This document shows positions 60,201 to 64,000 of a DNA stretch of 64,000 nt, in pieces (positions within the stretch are counted from its first letter, which is position 1; the number at the start of each line of letters is the position of its first letter). This DNA is from Elusimicrobiota bacterium. GTDB taxonomy: Bacteria > Elusimicrobiota > Elusimicrobia > UBA1565. The translations under genes and the position numbers were made by a program. The notes beneath the pieces were generated by a model that saw only the letters and a program-made list of their open reading frames with translations, did not search any database and had not been told where the DNA came from. The stretch is taken from NCBI GenBank assembly GCA_041660925.1, contig JBAZVI010000007.1, positions 204,859-268,858 of the forward strand, written 5' to 3'.

Positions 60201-60271
60201 AGGCCGCCGGGCGCGGCGGCGGCGGGAGCGGCGAGGACGGCGAACAGCGCGGCGAGGAGGGGTTTTCTCAT
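54230..60271 (-). CDS. Bacterial alpha-2-macroglobulin with intact thioester
   Basis: 2013 residues. Signal peptide (LLAALFAVLAAPAAAAP) without a lipobox Cys, a TPR-like start (ADKLFESGQYQEALKLYDGL), then MG domains (PVYRPGQKVQFRVVVLQ), a Met/Gly-rich bait-like linker at about 1170-1200 (GGGMAKGMMLQEMDSAMGG), the A2M core, and the thioester motif CVEQ at Cys1463-Gln1466 in RYPYECVEQTLDRYVP. A thiol-ester alpha-alpha barrel follows. Bacterial A2Ms trap proteases in the periplasm and are usually paired with PBP1c; here the neighbours are a CheC-like protein and a receiver upstream and a Mur ligase downstream. A palindromic repeat inserts about 15 residues near 1880. Confidence 0.93.
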   Translation of the reverse strand: MRKPLLAALFAVLAAPAAAAPGGLAQADKLFESGQYQEALKLYDGLSKGEGEAAFKGLYRACESEALLFRWAEAFERLRKAEAPADPLSRLRLRLLRAELGREFLGQYGGTMPEDEVIGETEAFRRPPSEVRAEIVESYRALWMSRKGMAGRTVDEEAYWLDAKGADRGRYPTLLDVYAYRFGTWLLEDEAQEEGSRPDPMPFLKTDFPSDYSPADAPAVQAGALFEEAWRLGGEGRAEAAESWRLERLLIPFRHPDLVGPFRDPSAARAAAAAQLERWLREFRAPEAKGLAGAEAAGLLRELRRNDDALRVCAETAKLAPRSRGADDCARLSAEIRRPELALQTRTAPPPGKGAFRLQTRNLKAVHLRLYRLAPEDLLSRARFEGGDATWSGVLNWLPQDLLVDLVASRKPVRAWSVPVQAPDLHESVATEADASDAGLGLYAAVACSEKSCERGAALIVGAFLNLTDAVLFGSAGLSVPEGELVVRPEGPSERSADAFWLYALDGRDGRALTGAELDVFMRTHDANRSERRSLRTDEAGRASLPMTVRLRPNEHSWANVDPLLKSGEAFAYFQNQVSQGFSPPPFLQLLVETERPVYRPGQKVQFRVVVLQRVPQGFKAYAGPAEARVQLFDGNGVEVAALTKKPGSFGTLAGEFALPTGRMLGNWRLSAVVQEQGTSFSGGAVLSVEEYKRPEFEVTLADPKGPWRFGREVEVEGAAKYYFGGPVPDAPVTYVVSRETWRPWFCWWWSWRFSGSDRSEVLRGQARTDPSGRFRFSFTPQPRSADEKDPMPARFVVRVEARDAGGRTLNAERTYTAGATALLFSIAPESAFATAGRALRVAARLLDLNEKDAAGRGSYSVVRLEKTPAMADPGESWGGFPESPSLEGLYRDVPDGAEVQKGTLRFEGAGEVRLALKALEPGAYRLKLRAEDPWGGEIRQSVVLLCADPRARRQPFKLAGVSLPERSEYAAGETVRMLLGSDALQGALHVEVWGGSSLLSRQVFPEGGVRLVELPLGAAHKGGASVRWFGVKDFKPRAGSLALGVPWKDKRLSVRLRHDEALEPGQSARWSLEAKDANGRPVEAEASVRMFDRSLEYYVKDEGVDPSELYARRGSPGGAQGSVLTRHAVELPIDKGWIKALLDLFGRATREALPPGLRLSGARLEGYRGRFIGGGGGMAKGMMLQEMDSAMGGAPQLAAPAAAPMEGRALHREMSKSKADADAAPSPAPVAARKDFSETAFYKPQLRLAAGKGSFSFKAPERLTSWKAVASVLTRDVKSGRVSATTVTRKELMVRVEMPRFLREGDDAELKAVVHNETEGELVGTVALALEGPEGPAEALFGLKPAELERSFKAAAHGVSAFAWKVKAPRELKDFKVKATARAPGRTDAEERELPVLPSRQRLVDSVVAALDGDATKLLALKVLAEKDPSRRYELLQLQVDPQLALAVLNSIPHLVRYPYECVEQTLDRYVPLAIVNAVYRRHPALAKAAAKVPKRSTLSPAWEKDDAKRVTRLMESPWMAEAEGRRTSLPVIDLLEPSVVAVQRADALDRLKAAQNGDGGFPWFAGGRSDPYITLLVLSGFAEAQRYGVEAPQDVVDRALRYAMSELPRHLKPEEGEVSLLLYASYVVTSFPQKLRALPSSLQAAKMARAWLEFADKHAAAMTQLGKAYAAQAWHRLGEKEKARSLLARAMDGVREDPVAGAYWQPEKQSWLWYHDTLETHAFMLRTLQLLKPKDPRIPGLVQWMLFNRKGTEWKSTKAAAAAVFALLDVLKTRGALDGGDVYSIRWGAVREEVQVGPEDWLETPLRWSRAGDEAAKAGIPEVRKKGPGLAFASLTAVYTTEALSAESEPGMLNVRRTFYRRVREGGRAGRAPLAPSSGVSGGSPEGGKWRLTPLKSGEAVRVGDDIEVQLKIETRSQFEYVHLKDPRGAGFEGEELLSGWKWDGLSRYEEPRDSLTNFFISWLPHGEYILKYRMRPTTPGRYRVGAAQLQSMYAPEFAAHSAGFEIEVVQ
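54608..54652. repeat. Coding-region palindromic element, copy in the A2M gene
   Basis: CTCCGGGG (54608-54615), 12 bases, CCCCGGAG (54628-54635), then GACGGCGCGAGAGGAGCACGAC. In frame within A2M (encodes a Gly/Ser/Pro-rich insert around APLAPSSGVSGGSPEG). Matches 38608-38652. Confidence 0.75.
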
Positions 60272-60308
60272 GGTCGTGGGACTCCGCGGGGGACGGCGCG
60301 CCGACGCT

Positions 60309-60896
60309 TCAGGTCAGCAGCCGTCGGAGGGATTCGGCGTTGACGATGACGATCATGCAGCATTCGGCCGACAGGTCCTGAGAATACATGTCCACGTGGG
60401 ACATCATCAGGAGGTCCTGGCGCCCGTCGTAGTCCTCGAGGACCTTCCCGAGGATCTCGGTCTTCGTCCCCTCGTGGATCTCGGGGACGGAGAGGATGAT
60501 CGTGGTGTCGAACTCGTCGGCGAGCGAGCCGACGACGCCCTGGGCGAGGATGTTGGAGACCTCGCCGATGGTGAGCTTCACGAGGTTCTTGAGGCGCGCC
60601 ATCTTCTCGGCGAAGGGCCGGGTGACGGCGGCGGCGACGGACTTCGAGCTCGTGTCGGTGAAGAGGACCAGGAACTCCAGGGGAACGTCGGCGCGGGCGC
60701 GGAAGCGCGCGCCGATGCAGTGCCCCTGCTCGCGCTGGAACCAGGAGAGCAGCCGCACGACCGGGATCTCGTTGATGCTGGAGGCGGCGATGCCCCACTG
60801 CGTGTGGGACATCTTCGCGAGCAGCTGCGTGCTGCGCACGACGCCGGCCTCGAGCAGGCGGGTGACCGTCTCCTTCTGGGCGAGCGTGAGGTTCAT
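60309..60896 (-). CDS. CheC-like protein (CheY phosphatase family)
   Basis: 195 residues. The segment KLTIGEVSNILAQGVVGSLADEF carries the E-x-x-N motif of the CheC/CheX/FliY phosphatases, and GTKTEILGKVLEDYDG plus AECCMIVIVNAESLRRLL fit the rest of the fold; only one E-x-x-N is evident. An N-terminal extension of about 20 residues is present. It overlaps a CheY-like gene upstream by four bases, so it probably dephosphorylates that receiver. No flagellar or chemotaxis genes are in the window; the pair is linked to the A2M gene 37 bases downstream. Confidence 0.82.
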   Translation of the reverse strand: MNLTLAQKETVTRLLEAGVVRSTQLLAKMSHTQWGIAASSINEIPVVRLLSWFQREQGHCIGARFRARADVPLEFLVLFTDTSSKSVAAAVTRPFAEKMARLKNLVKLTIGEVSNILAQGVVGSLADEFDTTIILSVPEIHEGTKTEILGKVLEDYDGRQDLLMMSHVDMYSQDLSAECCMIVIVNAESLRRLLT

Positions 60897-61267
60897 TTGT
60901 TCATGGAGGGAGCGATCTTCTCGAGCAGGGCGCCGAGCTGTTCGACGTCGAAGGGTTTGCGCAGGATCCCCAGAGCCTTCAAAGCGGCGGCCTGCTCCTG
61001 CAGCTTGCGCTGGTCGTTGCCCGTGATGATGATGGCCCGGACCTGCGGGTCGAGCTTGCGAAGCTCCTTGAGCACGCTCAGGCCGTCCTGATCGGGCAGG
61101 GAGATGTCGAGGGTCACGAGGTCCGGCTTCGTTTCCCTATAAGACTGGATGCCCGCCGCGCCCGTGTCGGCCTGCGCAACGACCTCATGCCCGAACGACT
61201 CGAGCATCTCCTGCAGCATGAGCCGCAGGACCGGAGAATCGTCGACGACGAGGATGCGATAGCCCAT
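60893..61267 (-). CDS. CheY-like single-domain response regulator
   Basis: 124 residues, a complete receiver: LVVDDSP, phospho-acceptor Asp in VTLDISLPDQDG, Thr in IITGN, Lys in LRKPF. No output domain. Paired by overlap with the CheC-like gene. Promoter TTGCGG-17-TACACT lies 53 bases upstream; its leader contains a GTCCCCC/GGGGGAC hairpin (about 61275-61303). Confidence 0.92.
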   Translation of the reverse strand: MGYRILVVDDSPVLRLMLQEMLESFGHEVVAQADTGAAGIQSYRETKPDLVTLDISLPDQDGLSVLKELRKLDPQVRAIIITGNDQRKLQEQAAALKALGILRKPFDVEQLGALLEKIAPSMNK

Positions 61268-61320
61268 GGGTGTCCCGTCCCGTCCCCCGACCGTATTCTG
61301 GGGGACCGTACATCGGCCGT

Positions 61321-61349
61321 AGTGTAGCAGGGGAGGACCCCCTCCGCAA
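61321..61349 (-). promoter_or_regulatory. Promoter of the CheY-CheC-A2M operon (TTGCGG-17-TACACT)
   Basis: Minus strand: TTGCGG (61344-61349) and TACACT (61321-61326), 17-base spacer. The -35 lies in the hairpin (61340-61361) that follows the elbB stop, so that hairpin may both terminate elbB and tune this promoter. Confidence 0.55.
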
Positions 61350-61361
61350 GTAAGCGGAGGG
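61340..61361 (-). terminator. Hairpin after elbB
   Basis: CCCTCCGC-AAGTAA-GCGGAGGG, perfect 8-bp stem directly after the elbB stop codon; no T run on the minus strand, so termination is uncertain. Confidence 0.4.
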
Positions 61362-62060
61362 TCAACGCTCGGGGGAGGAGCGGATCTCCGGCTTCTTCTT
61401 GCGCACGAGCTCGAGGACGGCCGCCACGAGCTTCTCGGCGTCCGCCGCGAGCTCCGAGATCCGCGGAGAGAGCATGTAGGCGGGCGTGCTGACCAGCGCG
61501 TTGCGGGAATCCACGACCACCCCGCCGATGCCGCAGCGCTCGTGCTTGGCGCCCATGGCCTCGAGGGCCTTCGCGGTGCCGGCGTCGTCGCCGATGGTGA
61601 GCAGGGGCTTCTCGTCGCCGAGAGCCCGGGCGACGACCGCCGGCGCGATGCAAAGCGCCCCGATGGGCTTTCCGGCCGCGTGCAGCTCCTTGAGCAGGCG
61701 CTCGAGGTCCGGCAGGACCTTGCAGGCGGGTCCGTCGGCGGCGAAGGTGGAGAGGTTCTTGGCGGCCCCGTACCCGCCGGGAAGGATCAGCGCGTCGAGG
61801 TCCGAGACGCGGGCGGTCCGGAGGTCCTGCACCGCGCCGCGGGCGATGCGGGCGGCCTCGGCGAGGACGTTGCGCTTCTCCGTGACGGGCTTGCCGCTGC
61901 GGTGGTCGACGACGTCGGCCTGGACGGCGTCGGGCGCGAAGCAGACGGCCTCCGCGCCGAGCCGATCGACGGCCAGCAGGACGAGCACGGACTCGTGGAT
62001 CTCGGCCCCGTCGAGGTGGCCGCAGCCGGAGAGGACGACGCCGATCTTCGCTTTCGCCAT
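61362..62060 (-). CDS. elbB: ElbB-like glyoxalase / isoprenoid biosynthesis protein
   Basis: 232 residues of the DJ-1/class I glutamine-amidotransferase-like fold. VVLSGCGHLDGAEIHESVL at the N-terminus, ALILPGGYGAAKNLSTFA, and PIGALCIAPAVVA (nucleophile-elbow Cys) match ElbB, as does GGVVVDSRNALVSTPAYM. E. coli ElbB has glyoxalase activity and was linked to isoprenoid synthesis. The last 20 residues are basic and variable. A TAGAAT/TATAAT palindromic promoter separates it from the divergent E2 gene. Confidence 0.93.
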   Translation of the reverse strand: MAKAKIGVVLSGCGHLDGAEIHESVLVLLAVDRLGAEAVCFAPDAVQADVVDHRSGKPVTEKRNVLAEAARIARGAVQDLRTARVSDLDALILPGGYGAAKNLSTFAADGPACKVLPDLERLLKELHAAGKPIGALCIAPAVVARALGDEKPLLTIGDDAGTAKALEAMGAKHERCGIGGVVVDSRNALVSTPAYMLSPRISELAADAEKLVAAVLELVRKKKPEIRSSPER

Positions 62061-62069
62061 GGTGCCTCT

Positions 62070-62079
62070 ATTCTATAAT
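62070..62079. promoter_or_regulatory. Overlapping divergent -10 boxes, elbB and E2 gene
   Basis: Minus strand TAGAAT (62070-62075), nine bases before the elbB ATG. Plus strand TATAAT (62074-62079), about 108 bases before the E2 ATG. The two overlap by two bases. Confidence 0.6.
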
Positions 62080-62187
62080 TTTCGGCGCTCCCGCGTTTGC
62101 CGTGGTTCCACCCGGGAGAGCCGACCTCCCGCGCTTGCCGCCGTGCGGGAAATAGGGGAGAATCCCGGGAGCGCACGGAGAGGACCC

Positions 62188-63387
62188 ATGGCCTACGAGT
62201 TCAAGCTGCCGGAGATCGGGGAAGGGCTCACCGAGGGGGAGATCGTCCGCTGGCACGTGAAGGAAGGCCAGACGGTCCGCGACAACGACCCCCTGGTCAG
62301 CATCCTCACCGACAAGGCCGAGGTCGAGATCCCGACGCCGGTGGCCGGCAAGGTCCTCAAGCTCTCCGGCAAGCCCGGGGAGAAGGTCCTCGTCGGCGCC
62401 GTCATCGCCGTGCTCGACGCCGGCGGGGACGAGAAAAGCGCGCGCGCGGAGTCCTCGCCCGCCGCGTCCGCCGGCGCCCCCCGCGAGAAGGCCCCGCGCG
62501 TCGACGAGAAGCCCGGCAAGAAGGCCGTCGAACCGACGGCGTCGCCCGCCGTGCGCCGGCTCGCCCGCGAGCGCGGAGTCGACCTCTCCGCGGTGAAGCC
62601 GACGGGGCCCGGAGGACGCGTCACGGAAGCCGACCTCCGCTCGCTGCGGGCGTCGCCGAAGGAGACGGGCCCCGCGGAAGCGGTCCCGGTCCCCGACGGC
62701 GGCGAGGAGCGCCTCCCCTTCGTCGGCATCCGGCGCCGCACCGCCGAGAAGATGACGCGCTCGGCCGCGATCCCCACGGTCGCGCACCTCGACGAGGCCG
62801 ACGTCACCGCGCTCATGCGCCTGCGCTCGGAGCTCAAGGACGAGGCCGCTCGCCGGGGAGTGAAGCTCAGCGTGCTCCCCTTCGTCATCCGGGCCCTCAG
62901 CCGTGCCCTCGCGCTCCACCCGTCCCTCAACAGCGTCCTCGACGAGGACGGCGGCGTCATCATCGTGAAGCGCTACCACAACATCGGCTTCGCGACCCAG
63001 GCCGCGCAGGGACTCCTCGTGCCCGTCCTCCACGGCGCCCACGCGCTCGGCGTCTGGGAGATCGCGGAGGGCGTCCAGCGCCTGGCCGCGAAGGTCCGCG
63101 CGGGCAAGGCGGAGACCGCCGACCTGCAGGGCGGGACGGTCTCCGTGACCAACATCGGTCCGCTCGGCGGCATCGCCGCCACCCCGCTCCTGAACCCGCC
63201 GGAGAGCGCCATCCTGGCGATCATGAAGGTCCAGGCGCGTCCCGTCGTGCGCGAGGGAGGCATCCACGTCCGCGACATGCTCAACCTGGTGCTGGTGTTC
63301 GACCACCGCGTCGTCGACGGGGCGGAGGCGGCCGCCTTCATGAACGCGGTGGTCCGCGGCCTCGAGAACCCGCGGACGCTCCTGTGA
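62188..63387 (+). CDS. Dihydrolipoamide acyltransferase (E2 of a 2-oxoacid dehydrogenase complex)
   Basis: 399 residues. Lipoyl domain at 1-78 with the lipoylated Lys in ILTDKAEVEIPTP, a charged Ala/Pro/Lys linker, the peripheral subunit-binding domain at about 115-150 (ASPAVRRLARERGVDLSAVKPTGPGGRVTEADL), and the catalytic domain at about 175-399 with the active-site DHRVVDGA near the end and FATQAAQGLLVPVL before it. E1 and E3 genes are not in the window, so pyruvate versus branched-chain substrate is open. GGAGAGG precedes the ATG. The next gene overlaps its stop. Confidence 0.95.
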   Translation: MAYEFKLPEIGEGLTEGEIVRWHVKEGQTVRDNDPLVSILTDKAEVEIPTPVAGKVLKLSGKPGEKVLVGAVIAVLDAGGDEKSARAESSPAASAGAPREKAPRVDEKPGKKAVEPTASPAVRRLARERGVDLSAVKPTGPGGRVTEADLRSLRASPKETGPAEAVPVPDGGEERLPFVGIRRRTAEKMTRSAAIPTVAHLDEADVTALMRLRSELKDEAARRGVKLSVLPFVIRALSRALALHPSLNSVLDEDGGVIIVKRYHNIGFATQAAQGLLVPVLHGAHALGVWEIAEGVQRLAAKVRAGKAETADLQGGTVSVTNIGPLGGIAATPLLNPPESAILAIMKVQARPVVREGGIHVRDMLNLVLVFDHRVVDGAEAAAFMNAVVRGLENPRTLL

Positions 63388-63878
63388 CCGCGGACGAGCT
63401 GGTCCGGCTGCTGGAGCTCAAGCCCCACCCCGAGGGCGGCTTCTACCGGGAGACCTACCGCGCCCCCGGCGTCATCGCGCGCATCGCTCTGCCGGGGGCC
63501 TTCGACGGGCCCCGCCCCTACAGCACCTCCATCCTCTACCTGCTCCCGGAGGGGAGCGTCTCGCGCCTGCACCGCCTGCGCTCCGACGAGCTCTGGCATT
63601 ACCACCTCGGCGGGCCGCTGACGGTCTGCGAATTCTGTCCCGACGGACGGGTCCTGCGCACGGCTCTCGGCCCCGACCCGCGCGCGGGCCAGCGCCTCCA
63701 GCACGCGGTGGAGGCGGGACGCTGGTTCGGCGCCGAGCCCGCCCGGGGGGCGGGCTTCTGTCTGGTGGGAGCGACGGTGTCGCCGGGCTTCGACTTCCGG
63801 GACTTCGAGATGGCGCGCCGCGAGGAGCTCCTCGCGCGCCATCCCTCCGAACGCGATCTCGTCCTGAGATTGACCTAG
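63384..63878 (+). CDS. DUF985-type cupin protein
   Basis: 164 residues from a GTG overlapping the E2 stop (GTGA). Cupin_5/DUF985 signatures: LELKPHPEGGFYRETYR, TSILYLLPEGSVSRLHRLRSDELWHYHLGGPL, GAGFCLVGATVSPGFDFRDFEM. A metal-binding beta-barrel; enzyme activity unknown. Coupled translation with E2 is notable but no functional link is established. Confidence 0.92.
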   Translation: MTADELVRLLELKPHPEGGFYRETYRAPGVIARIALPGAFDGPRPYSTSILYLLPEGSVSRLHRLRSDELWHYHLGGPLTVCEFCPDGRVLRTALGPDPRAGQRLQHAVEAGRWFGAEPARGAGFCLVGATVSPGFDFRDFEMARREELLARHPSERDLVLRLT

Positions 63879-63898
63879 GAGTCCGTCCGAGTAATAGC

Positions 63899-64000
63899 GT
63901 GCGTTTTGGCCGGGCGATTTCGAGCCGAGGCAAGGCGCGAGGAGCGAGGATAGCTTGAGCTATCTGAGCGACGAGCAACGCAGCCGCAGGCCGAAAGCGC
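63899..64000. repeat. Imperfect palindromic intergenic element at the window edge
   Basis: After the cupin stop, GCGTTTTGGCC near 63902 is matched by GGCCGAAAGCGC at the right edge, with AAGGCGCGAGGAGCGA and a central GATAGC-TTGA-GCTATC hairpin between. It looks like a roughly 100-base inverted-repeat element; only one copy is in the window and it may continue beyond it. Confidence 0.45.

Noticed and set aside
1..64000. rRNA, tmRNA, RNase P, riboswitches, replication origin
   Set aside because: I saw no conserved core of any of these; the only structured RNA gene I can support is tRNA-Thr.

Overview
The window is 64 kb of dense, GC-rich (roughly 68-70% by eye) bacterial chromosome with about 50 protein genes, one tRNA gene, no rRNA, no recognisable insertion sequence or integrase, and no CRISPR array. 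The cell is a diderm: there is a lipid A type acyltransferase, a TolC/MacA/MacB-like exporter, outer-membrane barrel proteins and a lytic transglycosylase. Central metabolism looks fermentative or acidogenic (phosphate butyryltransferase + butyrate kinase, acetate kinase, a 2-oxoacid dehydrogenase E2). My best guess is Elusimicrobiota or a close relative. The reasons are the giant tail-fibre-like surface protein with its 'NFQGRLTD' N-terminus, a type-B T9SS-like C-terminal domain, and the overall gene mix. This is inference and not proven by a marker gene.

Layout. 0-6.7 kb: a partial endonuclease I, a CstA transporter, a four-gene lipoprotein/receiver/receiver/thioesterase operon, and a SulP transporter fused to STAS and cyclic-nucleotide-binding domains. 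6.6-10.6 kb: tRNA-Thr(UGU), a zinc-ribbon membrane protein, a truncated VIT-like fragment, a secreted barnase-like RNase overlapping a barstar gene, GtrA, and an unknown gene with an apparent frameshift. 10.6-17.9 kb: a secreted metallopeptidase, then a coupled operon of ECF sigma factor, anti-sigma factor, Spy-like protein, TolC, MacA and MacB. 18-22.8 kb: M18 aminopeptidase, a short asparaginase-domain protein, Ptb-Buk, YceI. 23-42 kb: a secreted unknown protein, then the most striking locus, a 17.5-kb minus-strand operon: response regulator, fibronectin-III protein with a gliding/T9SS-type C-terminal domain, PorV-like barrel with TPRs, histidine kinase, a 3189-residue tail-fibre-like giant protein, and a glycine-rich surface protein. 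It faces a divergent OmpR-type regulator whose receiver has lost its phospho-acceptor. 42-50 kb: acetate kinase, a Cys-rich protein, a double FKBP, LpxL-like/guanine deaminase/endonuclease III, a K+ channel, a lytic transglycosylase. 50-64 kb: two small Cys-rich proteins, LemA/TPM, a cold-shock protein, a Mur ligase, a 2013-residue alpha-2-macroglobulin with a CheC/CheY-like pair, ElbB, E2, and a DUF985 cupin.

Two features run through the window. First, many monocistronic or operon-leading genes have a TATAAT-like -10 box ending only 6-10 bases before the start codon and lack a Shine-Dalgarno sequence, which implies leaderless mRNAs. Genes inside operons instead use GGAGG-type sites or stop/start overlaps. 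Second, there are several families of short palindromic repeats: one placed just after stop codons and flanking terminators in inverted pairs, one inserted in frame inside coding sequences, and one with GGGAATC/GATTCCC stems at convergent gene ends.
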